64,000 nt of DNA from Melissococcus plutonius ATCC 35311 (GTDB lineage Bacteria > Bacillota > Bacilli > Lactobacillales > Enterococcaceae), in the NCBI RefSeq assembly GCF_000270185.1, contig NC_015516.1, forward strand, positions 605,001 to 669,000, in the 5' to 3' direction. Below are positions 39,127-48,713 of this stretch, one piece after another; within the stretch, counting starts at the first letter, position 1, and the number at the start of each line of letters is the position of its first letter. A program made the translations under genes and the position numbers. The notes beneath the pieces were generated by a model. That model saw nothing but the letters and a program-made list of their open reading frames with translations. It ran no database searches and had not been told where the DNA came from.

Positions 39127-40239
39127 ATGAGAAGCGAGTTAAGATTTCCTTTAAAGAAAGATACCTCAAGAAAAATTATTCATATCGATATGGACGCTTT
39201 TTTTGCTTCTGTAGAGGAACGTGATCACCCAGAATTGGCAAGTCACCCACTTGTAATTGCAAGACATCCAAGTGATACTGGTGGCAAAGGAGTAGTTACA
39301 ACAGCGAATTATATTGCTCGTCAATATGGCATTCATTCGGCTATGAGCGTAAAAAAAGCCTATGAATTATGCCCACAAGCTACTTTTAAACCAGGAAATT
39401 ATCAAAAATATTCAGAAGTTTCTCAGCAAATTCGCACTATTTTTTGTAGATATACAGATATAATTGAACCTGCTTCCATTGATGAGGCTTATTTAGATGT
39501 GACCATTAATAAATTACATAGCAAATCAGCCATTAAAATCGCCCGTTTGATCCAACAAACGATTTGGCAAGAATTACAATTAACTTGTTCAGCAGGTATC
39601 AGTTATAATAAATTTTTAGCAAAATTGGCTTCTGACTATCAAAAACCAAAAGGATTAACAGTTATTCTGCCAGAAGAAGCAGAAGATTTTTTGAAAAATC
39701 TTGCAATTGAAAAATTTCATGGAATTGGAAAGAAAACAGTTCCTAAAATGCATGAACTTGGCATTTATACTGGAAGAGATCTTTATCATGTCAGTGAGAT
39801 AGTATTAATCCAGCATTTTGGTAAGATGGGCTATTCTCTATATCGTAAGGTTCGTGGCATTCATGATGCACCGGTAGACGCTACCAAGGATCGTAAATCA
39901 GTTGGAAAAGAACATACATATAGAAAGCCTTTAGCAACAGAAGAACAAGTAGTGACACAATTAAGGCAGTTGGCAATGAAAGTAGAAGCCTCTCTTCAAC
40001 AAGCTCAGAAACATGGAAAGACCATTGTTTTAAAGGTTCGCTATGAAGATTATACAACCATCACTAAACGGGTTACACTACAAGAATATATTTATATGAA
40101 AGAAGACTTATTCTACCAAGTACAGATGATTTGGGAAAATGAGCTAGAATGGAAAAAAAATATTCGATTATTAGGAATTACGTTAACAAACTTAGCACCA
40201 ATAACCTATAAAAATATTTCATTACCACTTTGGAATTAA
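39127..40239 (+). CDS. dinB: DNA polymerase IV (Y-family)
   Basis: Error-prone translesion polymerase. 370 residues. Catalytic IIHIDMDAFFASVEERD and SIDEAYLDV, then a thumb helix-hairpin-helix (FHGIGKKTVPKMHELG) and the little-finger domain from about residue 245. The protein ends without an obvious beta-clamp motif longer than SLPLWN. SD GAAAGGAAG. Upstream, TTTCGAACATATATTTTATA has one good half of a Gram-positive LexA box. Confidence 0.94.
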   Translation: MRSELRFPLKKDTSRKIIHIDMDAFFASVEERDHPELASHPLVIARHPSDTGGKGVVTTANYIARQYGIHSAMSVKKAYELCPQATFKPGNYQKYSEVSQQIRTIFCRYTDIIEPASIDEAYLDVTINKLHSKSAIKIARLIQQTIWQELQLTCSAGISYNKFLAKLASDYQKPKGLTVILPEEAEDFLKNLAIEKFHGIGKKTVPKMHELGIYTGRDLYHVSEIVLIQHFGKMGYSLYRKVRGIHDAPVDATKDRKSVGKEHTYRKPLATEEQVVTQLRQLAMKVEASLQQAQKHGKTIVLKVRYEDYTTITKRVTLQEYIYMKEDLFYQVQMIWENELEWKKNIRLLGITLTNLAPITYKNISLPLWN

Positions 40240-40357
40240 TGATTTAATGATTTAATGAATTAAATGGCGAATTGTTTATATTCTATTTTAGCTCGGCTAA
40301 CGTTCAACTGTTCAGGAGAAATAGATAAAGAATAGAAATATATTATTTAAAATGAAT

Positions 40358-40431
40358 AAAAATAGAAGTGAATATCTGGTAACCCAATTATTTTTTATTT
40401 AATATGGGCAGATCTTTTCACTTCTATTTTT
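40358..40431. terminator. Bidirectional terminator between dinB and nrdG
   Basis: Outer arms AAAAATAGAAGTGAA (40358-40372) and complement 40417-40431, with inner pairs ATCTG/CAGAT and CCCA/TGGG. T runs occur on both strands, so it serves the converging dinB and nrdG transcripts. Confidence 0.8.
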
Positions 40432-40437
40432 GATATA

Positions 40438-41058
40438 TCAAATTAAGTTTGCTTTTTTTATTTGTTCATAACTCGTTTTAGCATCATGACATTTTTCCCA
40501 AAGAATGATTTTTTCTTTTTGGATTGATTTTTGAATATCAATGATTCGCTGATTTTCACTACCTCGAAACTGTAAATTCAAATTACGTTTAGCCAATATA
40601 AAACGACCATCTACCAGAATATCGATTAATTGAAGTAATTCCAGTTTATCAGGTGTCTCTTTCAATAGTTCTTCAAATGTATATCCACTCCAACTCCAAA
40701 TATCTTTAGTGTGACCGAATTCTTTTCTGATACGTTTAACAATAGCTAAACAAACTTCTGTATTCATAAATGGCTCTCCACCAAGTAGCGTTAGTCCTTG
40801 TACATAGGGATGATCTAAATCAGCTAAGATGGTATCTTCCAATTCTTTTGTAAAAGGAATACCATAATGAAAATCTTGAATCGCTTTATTAAAACATCCT
40901 TCACAAGCAAATAAACAACCACTGACATATAAACTATTTCTAACTCCATCACCATCTACAAAAGTATAGGGTTTATAATCAGCTATCCGATTTTCACTCC
41001 ACTCAGTAGATTGCCATTCTTTAGGTTTTGGATTATTCAAAGCAAAATCTCCTTTCAT
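40438..41058 (-). CDS. nrdG: Anaerobic ribonucleotide reductase activating protein
   Basis: Radical-SAM activase that puts the glycyl radical on NrdD. 206 residues. The CxxxCxxC cluster motif is CLFACEGC near residue 49, and the glycine-rich GGEPFMNTE follows. It lies 29 bases after nrdD in the same direction, so co-transcribed. Confidence 0.96.
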   Translation of the reverse strand: MKGDFALNNPKPKEWQSTEWSENRIADYKPYTFVDGDGVRNSLYVSGCLFACEGCFNKAIQDFHYGIPFTKELEDTILADLDHPYVQGLTLLGGEPFMNTEVCLAIVKRIRKEFGHTKDIWSWSGYTFEELLKETPDKLELLQLIDILVDGRFILAKRNLNLQFRGSENQRIIDIQKSIQKEKIILWEKCHDAKTSYEQIKKANLI

Positions 41059-41087
41059 GATGGTAGAAAGTAGATAACAAGCTACCT

Positions 41088-43280
41088 TTATTGCTTTTTC
41101 ATATGTTTGACACGAGAAGAAATTTCTTTATGACGACCATGAACCATCGGACGTGCTTGTGGATTACCTAAATAGCCACAAGTGCGTTTGACTACATCAC
41201 AAGATTTTGGATCATGGTTTCCACATGAAGGACATTCAAAACCTCTTTCTGTTGGTGTAAAATCACCTTCGTATTCACAAACATAGCAATGATCAATTGG
41301 AGTATTGGTACCTAGATACCCAACTTTATCGTAAGCATAATCCCAAACTGTTTCTAGAGCTTTTGGATTTTGTTGTAAGACGGGATATTCACAGTAATGA
41401 ATAAATCCACCAGAACAATATTTTGGATAGTCCTTTTCAAAATCCAATTTTTCAAAAGGTGTTGGATTTTTTCTAACATCATAATGAAAACTATTCGTAT
41501 AGTATTCTTTATCAGTTATATTTTTAACAATGCCAAATTTTTCTGTATCTAAACGGCAAAAACGATCTGTTAAACTTTCACTTGGTGTTGAATAAACACT
41601 AAAATGATAACCATATTCCTCTCCCCAAAGATCGGCCTTTGTTTTTAGTTCTTTTAAAATGGCTAGAGTAAACTCTTTTGCTTCAGGATTGCTTTCCCAT
41701 TCGCCACCATAAAAAGAAGTAGCAACCTCATAAAGACCAATGTAACCTAGGGAAACTGTTGCACGACGATTTTTAAATAATTCATTCACAGACTCTTTAG
41801 AAGAAAGTCGTTTGCCAAAAGCACCATACATATAAAGGATTGGCGCATTGGTTGGTGCAGCTTCTTTACATCTGTCTACACGAAAAACTAAGGCATCCTT
41901 TATAATTGCTAAACGTTCCTGTAATAAAGACCAAAAGGCTGCCTTGTTTCCTTGTGCTTCTAAGGCAATTCGTGGTAAATTTAATGTAACTACACCTAGG
42001 TTCATACGACCAACGTTTACTTCCTGGTTCTGTTCATCTTTCCAACCTTGTAAGAAGGATCGACAACCCATGGGTACTTTAAAGCTACCCGTTAATTCAA
42101 CAATTTTATCATAATTTAAAATATCTGGATACATCCGTTTAGTTGAACATTCTAAAGCTAGTTGCTTGATATCATAATTAGGATCTGATGTTTCTAAATT
42201 TATTCCTCGCTTCAATGTAAAGATTAGTTTAGGAAAAATGGCTGTTCGTTTCTCAATGCCTAATCCATTAATTCTAATTTGTAAGATGGCTTTTTGAATT
42301 TCACGTTCCAACCAGTTTGTACCTAAACCAAATCCTAAAGAAGTAAATGGTGTTTGGCCATTTGAAGTAAATAACGTGTTAATTTCATATTCTAAACTTT
42401 GCATGGCATCAAAAATATCTTTTTTTGTTTTTTCTTTTGCAAATTGTTGCTGCTTTTCTGAAGAATCAATCCATTTTAGTGCATCATTTAAGTGTTTTTG
42501 ATAATTTAGTTCGGCAAATGGAGCTAATAATTCATCCAAACGATCTGCTGAACAACCACCATATTGACTAGAAGCAACATTTGCAATAATCTGGGAAATT
42601 TGAGCAGTTGCTGTTTGAATGGATTTTGGTGATTCAACATCTGCATTACCAATTTTGAAACCATTATTCAACATTTCATGAAAATCAATTAAACAGCAAT
42701 TTGTCATTGGTGTATAGGGATGATAATCTAAATCATGATAATGAATGTCCCCCTTTTGATGAGCATTTGCCACATGTGAGGGTAACATTTTAAGTCCAAT
42801 AGATTTTCCAACGATACCAGCTGTTAAATCACGCTGTGTATTGAATACATCACTATCTTTATTGGCATTTTCGTTAACAATTGTTTGGTCTTTATTAATT
42901 AATTTGCCAATAGTAAAATTAATATCTGTTGCTTTACTCCGTTCAAAGTCTCGACGTGTCCGATAATTGATATAGGCTTCAGCAAGTTCATATTCATTCT
43001 TTTCAAGCAAGGTATGTTCAACAATGTTTTGAATTTCATAAATTTTCACATTATTTGTAAATCGTTCAGAAATTTCTTGATCTACTCGATCAAGGATTTC
43101 TTGAATACGTTCATATGCAAGTGGATCTAGAGAACCATTGATTTGTCTTTCTGCTTTCATCAAGGCATCATAAATTTTTTTATTAGAAAAATCAACTAAA
43201 CGTCCATCTCTTTTGATAATTTTGATTTTTGATAGATTGATGTCATCATTTGTTGTTCTTTCTTTTTGTTTTATTTCCAT
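41088..43280 (-). CDS. nrdD: Anaerobic ribonucleoside-triphosphate reductase
   Basis: Class III RNR, 730 residues. N-terminal ATP-cone (IIKRDGRLVDFSNKKIYDAL), central catalytic barrel, C-terminal zinc site CYVCEYEG and CPSCG, and the glycyl-radical loop RTCGYLGN. An adjacent GTG (43283) is an alternative start: AGGAG is 9 bases from GTG and 12 from ATG. Intact, so anaerobic dNTP synthesis is available. Confidence 0.96.
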   Translation of the reverse strand: MEIKQKERTTNDDINLSKIKIIKRDGRLVDFSNKKIYDALMKAERQINGSLDPLAYERIQEILDRVDQEISERFTNNVKIYEIQNIVEHTLLEKNEYELAEAYINYRTRRDFERSKATDINFTIGKLINKDQTIVNENANKDSDVFNTQRDLTAGIVGKSIGLKMLPSHVANAHQKGDIHYHDLDYHPYTPMTNCCLIDFHEMLNNGFKIGNADVESPKSIQTATAQISQIIANVASSQYGGCSADRLDELLAPFAELNYQKHLNDALKWIDSSEKQQQFAKEKTKKDIFDAMQSLEYEINTLFTSNGQTPFTSLGFGLGTNWLEREIQKAILQIRINGLGIEKRTAIFPKLIFTLKRGINLETSDPNYDIKQLALECSTKRMYPDILNYDKIVELTGSFKVPMGCRSFLQGWKDEQNQEVNVGRMNLGVVTLNLPRIALEAQGNKAAFWSLLQERLAIIKDALVFRVDRCKEAAPTNAPILYMYGAFGKRLSSKESVNELFKNRRATVSLGYIGLYEVATSFYGGEWESNPEAKEFTLAILKELKTKADLWGEEYGYHFSVYSTPSESLTDRFCRLDTEKFGIVKNITDKEYYTNSFHYDVRKNPTPFEKLDFEKDYPKYCSGGFIHYCEYPVLQQNPKALETVWDYAYDKVGYLGTNTPIDHCYVCEYEGDFTPTERGFECPSCGNHDPKSCDVVKRTCGYLGNPQARPMVHGRHKEISSRVKHMKKQ

Positions 43281-43312
43281 CACTGTTATCCACTCCTCAT
43301 TTTTTGCTCAAT

Positions 43313-43318
43313 ATTATA
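43313..43318 (-). promoter_or_regulatory. nrdD -10 element candidate
   Basis: TATAAT on the minus strand (43318-43313), 33 bases upstream of the nrdD start. TTGCAA lies 20 bases further upstream, longer than the usual spacer. Confidence 0.45.
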
Positions 43319-43341
43319 ATAAAACAGTTTTAAAATAGTTG

Positions 43342-43398
43342 CAACTATATATGGTGTTTAATTCATTAAAAAATTAAAAATGTATCAATATATAGTGG
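43342..43398 (-). promoter_or_regulatory. Two NrdR-box-like operators upstream of nrdD
   Basis: Cores CTATATATGG (43345-43354) and CAATATATAG (43386-43395) match the core CWATATATWG of NrdR boxes at 9 and 10 of 10 positions. The flank GTGT is kept on the right of the first. The cores are 41 bases apart, about four helical turns, and the first abuts the promoter. NrdR represses RNR operons in most bacteria; nrdR itself is not in this window. Confidence 0.6.
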
Positions 43399-43791
43399 TT
43401 TGACAGCTTCTGTTATGATAAATAATAGTTATGCAAATATCTTTAGAAAAATGGTGCAAAAAAGATACATGCTGTGTAATGTCTTATAAGTAAACAACCA
43501 ATGAATCAAAATAAATCAAACAGAATAATCTGCTTAAATTGAATTTATTTATGTATTTTTAAGTAAAATTTTGCTAAAAACGTTTTTTGATTTTATTTTA
43601 TATTCAAATATAATTTTATAAAGAGTTACACTGAAAGTTATTCATCATAAAAATAAATGAATCTGCTAGAATTAAGAATTTTTGATGACAAGTTTTAGTT
43701 ATTTTTTTAGATTGACCTTTTGATAAATAGGTTGTTATTTTAATTTTTTTAAGAGAAGTTATTATTAAAGCAACAGGAGGTATTTATAGAG

Positions 43792-43806
43792 ATGAATGCT
43801 TGTTAA
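43792..43806 (+). other. Four-codon ORF with Shine-Dalgarno before the ABC operon
   Basis: AGGAGG (43775-43780) is followed 11 bases later by ATG AAT GCT TGT TAA. It could be a leader peptide, a relic start site or chance. The real ABC gene start is 30 bases further on. Confidence 0.25.
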
Positions 43807-43836
43807 AATAAGAGTGAGAAGAAAGGGAGTAATCGA

Positions 43837-44625
43837 ATGAAGAAAATTGTTGAAGTGAATCATATTAGTAAATCGTTTGGTTATCGTTATAATAAGGTTC
43901 ATGTATTAAATAATATTTCTTTTTCAATAGACCAAGGTGAATTTGTAGGTATTATGGGTCCAAGCGGCGCAGGCAAAACGACATTATTAAATATTATTTC
44001 AACTACCTTACTACCAGATGCAGGTATGATTCAATTAAATGGCCAAAATACTTTGAGGATGAGAGATAATCAGTTAAGTGATTTTAGACGTAAAAAATTA
44101 GGATTTATTTTTCAAAATTTTAGCTTGATTGATACATTAAATATAAAGGATAATATTTTATTACCCTTGGCCGTCGATCATTTTCCTATAAAAGAAATGA
44201 AACGACGTTTTATGCATGTTACAAAAGTTTTAGGTATCGAGGAATTATTAACCAGCTATCCAGCAAATATTTCAATTGGACAACGTCAACGTGTCACTGC
44301 AGCCCGTGCTTTAATTATTCAGCCTGAACTTATTTTTGCAGATGAGCCAACAGGTTCTTTAGACTCTAAATCGGCAGCAGAACTTTTGCGTTATATGTCT
44401 GAAATGAATGCCCAAGATAAGACAACTATTTTAATGGTGACACATGATCCTTATACAGCAAGTTATTGTAATCGTATTTTATTTATTAAAGATGGAACAA
44501 TTTTTTCTGAAATTCATCGTCGAGGAACCAGAAAAGAATTTTTTGATCAGGTGATTGATATGCAGGCAACAATTGGAGGAAGTGGTAAGGCGAATGATTT
44601 TCAAAATAACATGGAAAAAGATTGA
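43837..44625 (+). CDS. ABC transporter ATP-binding protein (BceA/LolD-like exporter)
   Basis: 262 residues. Walker A GPSGAGKTT near residue 43, Q-loop FIFQNFSLI, Walker B LIFADEPTGSLD and H-loop VTHD are normal. The signature motif is ISIGQRQRV where LSGGQQQRV is typical, so the first Gly is Ile. Paired with an FtsX/MacB-type ten-helix permease downstream, as in peptide-antibiotic exporters of the BceAB class. No two-component system lies beside it. SD AAAGGGAG. Confidence 0.9.
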   Translation: MKKIVEVNHISKSFGYRYNKVHVLNNISFSIDQGEFVGIMGPSGAGKTTLLNIISTTLLPDAGMIQLNGQNTLRMRDNQLSDFRRKKLGFIFQNFSLIDTLNIKDNILLPLAVDHFPIKEMKRRFMHVTKVLGIEELLTSYPANISIGQRQRVTAARALIIQPELIFADEPTGSLDSKSAAELLRYMSEMNAQDKTTILMVTHDPYTASYCNRILFIKDGTIFSEIHRRGTRKEFFDQVIDMQATIGGSGKANDFQNNMEKD

Positions 44626-46603
44626 GTCACAGTTTTTAAACTACTCTGTTTATTTTATTAGTATGATTTTTGCTGTAATGATTTATTATTGTTTTAGTGT
44701 GATTGCTTATAATCAATCTTTGATAAAAAGTGCTGGAAAAAATATACCAATTCAAGGATTAATGTTTTCAGGTAATTTCTTAGTTGTTTTAATGGTTTTA
44801 GTATTTATGTTAGCTGCAAATCACTTTTTTTTGTTGAAAAGAAATCAAGAAATTAAGGTTTATCGGTTGATTGGGATGCGCAAAAGTCATATCTTCTTTA
44901 TTTTCTTTAAAGAAATTTTATTTTTAGGCATTACAGCCCTAGGAGTTGGATTATTTTTAGGCATCATTTTTTCAAAATTATTTTTAATGATGCTAGTTAA
45001 AGCGATGTTTTTAAACGTAAATAGTTTGTTCTATGTTTCTATTCCAGCGATGATACAGACAAGTATTATTTTTATATTTTTACTTATAATTATTTTAGTA
45101 CGCAGTATGTGGGTAATCTATCATTATAATTTAAATAAACATGTTTATCATAATGAATATTTAAACAACCATAAATTTAAAAAAGTACAATTTGTATTTG
45201 GTGTATTGGGTATTTTTTTTATATTGTTAAATTATGGTTTAATTTATGACATGAAGACCTATATAGCAAAATTTTCTCTAAATATTGTTGAATTAAGCAT
45301 TCTATTTTTATATATTATAGGGACCTATCTATTTTTAAGATATAGCATTCTTTTAATTGTTCATTTATTTAGTAAAATTAAAAGAAACTATTATCAAGGA
45401 TTACAGATGGTGGTGTACAGCAATATTCAATTGCATCTTAAGCGAGGAAAAAATTTGCTTAGTATGGCAACTATTTTTATTGCTCTTTCCTTAACGATGA
45501 TTAGTGGAGTTACTTTTGTTTATGGCATTACTATGCATGATATAAAGATACAAGAACCAATTGACTTTATTGCTGATGAAGCCGAACTACCTAGACTTAA
45601 ACAGATAATTAATCAATTTCCTAATACAAAAATAAAAAAGAAGTTACCTTACATTATAAGGTAACTGGAGGGATATATTCTTTTAAATCTAAGCAAAAAT
45701 TAAAAAATACTATTATCACACCAATGAATATTCTATCCTTTTATGATTATAATAAGTATCAAAAAATCAATCCAAATTTAAAAAGAATTTGGTTGCAGGA
45801 TGAGAAAAGTGTCGCTATTTTAAATAATCAATCGTTAAGTTTGTTTAAACAAGACATTCAATATCATTCTTGTCTTCAATTAAAAGATGGGCATCAATTA
45901 AGCATTCATCAAGTAGGGGAGTTTGACGATAATTGGATGAGTTATAATTTTCCAATAATTGTTGTTTCTGATAAAAGTTATGCCACAATCAAATCAGAGT
46001 ATACGTATAAAACTACTGCCTTAGTTGTGCATACAAATAATAAAGAAGAATTATCAAAGCAAGTTACAAAAAATATACAGGAGAAATGGAGAAATCCTAT
46101 TTATTATGCTTTAATTAATGAAAATGGAAAAGTTAAAGGAGATATTTCTAAAAATAAGGGTAAAGATGTGCATGAGACTGATATTAATCGTTTGAATTAC
46201 ACGGATAATTTTGTCCATCTTCAATTATTCAAAAACAGCTTAGGTATACTTATTTATGTCGCTCTTTTTTTTAGGAGTTTTAGCTTTTTTTATTACTGGT
46301 AATATTTTAATGCTTCATCAACTTGGTATAGCAGAACAGGAGAAGGAACAATATCATTTACTTAAGCATTTAGGAGTAACAGACAAAGAAATAGCTAAAT
46401 TGGTTTATCGCCAAAATAGTCTTATTTTTTTTCCACCTATGATATTAGGTCTTTCTTATGCATTTTTTGTCATTCAATTGTTAGTTAAATCTAGTTATTG
46501 GCTAACCTATTTTTCTTGTGGCATACTTATTTTTATTTATTTTGTCTTTTATCTGATTACCTCTGCTATTTATCTACAAACGATTCAACATAAAAGTACC
46601 TAG
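44594..46603 (+). pseudogene. FtsX/BceB-type ABC permease, two compensating frameshifts
   Basis: Reconstructed as about 669 residues with roughly ten membrane helices and a large extracellular domain between helices 7 and 8, the BceB architecture. It overlaps the ATPase gene; ATG 44594 is preceded by AAGG. The frame fails at an A6 run (45634-45639, one base lost), where the correct frame goes on EVTLHYKVTGGIYSF. It fails again at a T8 run (about 46265-46272, one base gained), where it returns to the original frame as LGVLAFFITGN. The extracellular domain and last helices are therefore lost from the product. Confidence 0.88.
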
Positions 46604-47038
46604 GTAATTATTACAAATGAATTCTTTAAGAAATAAAGATAAAAATGATAGAAAAGAAAATAGAAGATTAATTTTTTTTAACAATTGTAAGGTTATTTCT
46701 AATTAATGCCTTCTAGGTGGTATTATAAAAAAGGGTAAGTGTGTTATCTCTTAATCCAAATGAGTGACTTACTTTTATCATAATCGTTCGTTTTAAAGAA
46801 TCGAATGAATAACTATAAATTAATTTTTTATTAAAATATTTTTTTATTTGTTCTATTTGTTGCTTTTATATTTTGTGCATGAATATTCTTTTATTTAAAT
46901 AAATGACAAAAGTGTCACTTTAAATGTGTATTTTGTAAGTGAAACCAATTTTTTTTTAGTTTTCTTTGATACAATAGGAAATGGTTATTGAGGCTATTCT
47001 TAAACTCAAGGCTTTTTTAAAATGGAAGGAGAAGTTAA
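46604..47038. other. Upstream region of the dlt operon
   Basis: 435 bases, no gene. A possible weak terminator for the ABC operon (GTAAGT/ACTTAC arms within 46733-46780) and a probable dlt promoter with extended -10 at 46967-46975. The leader also has TTGAG/CTCAA arms followed by GGCTTTTTT near 46987-47018, resembling a small attenuator. Confidence 0.45.
46967..46975 (+). promoter_or_regulatory. Extended -10 promoter of the dlt operon
   Basis: TGATACAAT: a TGn extension followed by TACAAT (46970-46975), 64 bases before dltX. No good -35 element at the usual distance. Confidence 0.45.
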
Positions 47039-47188
47039 ATGAAATTGCTTTTTCAACAATTGACTGCCAATTATTGGATACAATTTTTTGGTAGAACAAT
47101 TTTTTATTTTTTCATTATTCTTATGCTAATTTATTTATATCATTATAAGAATATTGATGGTGGAGGCTTCATTTATAACGAGTTTTAA
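47039..47188 (+). CDS. dltX: DltX, small membrane protein of the D-alanylation operon
   Basis: 49 residues beginning MKLLFQQLTANYWIQFFGRT, one membrane helix, and the conserved C-terminal FIYNEF motif that has been implicated as the D-alanyl carrier site of DltX. SD AAGGAG is 6 bases before the ATG. It is the first gene of the dlt operon in most Firmicutes. The TTTTAAGGAG at its stop is also the dltA SD. Confidence 0.92.
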   Translation: MKLLFQQLTANYWIQFFGRTIFYFFIILMLIYLYHYKNIDGGGFIYNEF

Positions 47189-47198
47189 GGAGAAAAAA

Positions 47199-48713
47199 AT
47201 GCAAAATAAAAATATTATTGAGGCAATTGATCATTGGGGAAAGGTAGATCCTGAACGGATCGCTTATAAAGAGAAAGATCGCTGCCATACTTATGGTGAG
47301 CTGTATAATCAATCTAATCGGCTTGCTGCTTATTTAATTAAAAATATTAAACGCAAACAACCGATTATTGTTTATGGACAATTACAATTTGATATGCTTG
47401 TTTGCTTCTTGGCGGCTTCAAAGGCAGGAAATGCTTATATTCCTATAGATGCACATACACCGGAAGAACGAATTGAAATGATTTTGTCTGTGGCAAATTC
47501 AGCAATGATTTTAGCAGTTGATTCTTGGCAAATAGCAACAGATATACCCATTATTTCTTCCAATGAACTGGTCGTCATACAAAAAGAAGGCGAATTAATT
47601 AAAAATTATCAACCAGTTACAGCAAATGAAACTTACTATATTATCTTTACTTCTGGAACGACTGGAACACCAAAAGGCGTTCAGATCAGTCATACGAATT
47701 TATTGAGCTTTGTTAATTGGGAATTAAATGATTTTAATATTGAAGAAGGTATGAATTTTTTATCTCAGGCACCTTATTCTTTTGATTTATCTGTCATGGA
47801 TATTTATCCAGCATTAGTTTCTGGAGGTTCTTTATCACCATTACCAAGGGAGATTGTTGATGATTTTAAACAACTGTTTACGACGCTTTTTCAGCTTAAT
47901 TTAGAAGTTTGGGTATCTACACCTTCATTTGTGGATATTTGTTTGATGGAACCAACATTCAATGGAGAACAAATGCCGAAGTTAAAAGTATTTCTATTTT
48001 GTGGGGAAGAATTACCTAAACTAACTGCAAAAAAATTGCTTGAACGATTTCCAAAGTCTCATGTTTTTAATACATACGGACCAACAGAAACTACTGTTGC
48101 TATCTCTGGTATTGAAATTACAGATGACATTTTAGCTGAATATAAACGATTACCAATTGGTTATGTAAAACAGGATACGAATATCTATATTATGGAAGAA
48201 GATAAAGAGTTATCTCTAGGTGAAGTTGGAGAAATTATCATCGCTGGGCCAAGTGTTTCAAAAGGTTATATGAATAATCCTCTGAAAACAGAAGAAGCAT
48301 TTTTTAATTATAAAGAGCAACAAGCCTATCATACAGGTGATGCAGGAAAAATATTACCATCTGGTTTACTTATTTATGAAGGCCGTATGGATTTTCAGAT
48401 AAAATTTCACGGATATAGAATTGAACTAGAAGATATTGACCATCATTTAGCTGATGTTTCTTATGTTGAAAAAGCAACCATAGTTCCTAAATATAATAAT
48501 CATAAAGTTCAACAGCTTATCGCTTTTGTTGTTGTAAAAGAGCAACCTTTTGAAAGAGAATTTCAATTAACGAAAGCGATTAAAGAGGAATTAAGCCAGA
48601 CAGTGATGGATTATATGATTCCACAAAAATTTATTTACGTGGATCAACTTCCTTTAACTACAAACGGAAAAATTGATCGAAAAGGATTAATAAATGAGGT
48701 GAATGCTACATGA
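47199..48713 (+). CDS. dltA: D-alanine--D-alanyl carrier protein ligase
   Basis: Adenylates D-alanine and loads it on DltC. 504 residues of the adenylation superfamily. Motif A3 FTSGTTGTPKG near residue 152, NTYGPTETTV near 292, and C-terminal catalytic lysine context TTNGKIDRKGL. ATG 47199 has AAGGAG 7 bases upstream; in-frame codons from 47154 belong to the dltX 3' end. Overlaps dltB (ATGA). Confidence 0.96.
   Translation: MQNKNIIEAIDHWGKVDPERIAYKEKDRCHTYGELYNQSNRLAAYLIKNIKRKQPIIVYGQLQFDMLVCFLAASKAGNAYIPIDAHTPEERIEMILSVANSAMILAVDSWQIATDIPIISSNELVVIQKEGELIKNYQPVTANETYYIIFTSGTTGTPKGVQISHTNLLSFVNWELNDFNIEEGMNFLSQAPYSFDLSVMDIYPALVSGGSLSPLPREIVDDFKQLFTTLFQLNLEVWVSTPSFVDICLMEPTFNGEQMPKLKVFLFCGEELPKLTAKKLLERFPKSHVFNTYGPTETTVAISGIEITDDILAEYKRLPIGYVKQDTNIYIMEEDKELSLGEVGEIIIAGPSVSKGYMNNPLKTEEAFFNYKEQQAYHTGDAGKILPSGLLIYEGRMDFQIKFHGYRIELEDIDHHLADVSYVEKATIVPKYNNHKVQQLIAFVVVKEQPFEREFQLTKAIKEELSQTVMDYMIPQKFIYVDQLPLTTNGKIDRKGLINEVNAT

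Larger units (their letters stand above)
43284..43836. other. Divergent region between nrdD and the ABC transporter
   Basis: 553 bases. The left part carries the nrdD -10 candidate and two NrdR-box-like sites (listed). A plus-strand TTGACA (43400-43405) with TAATAG 17 bases later is a possible promoter toward the ABC genes. A four-codon ORF with SD lies at 43792-43806. Otherwise A/T-rich DNA with no gene. Confidence 0.5.
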
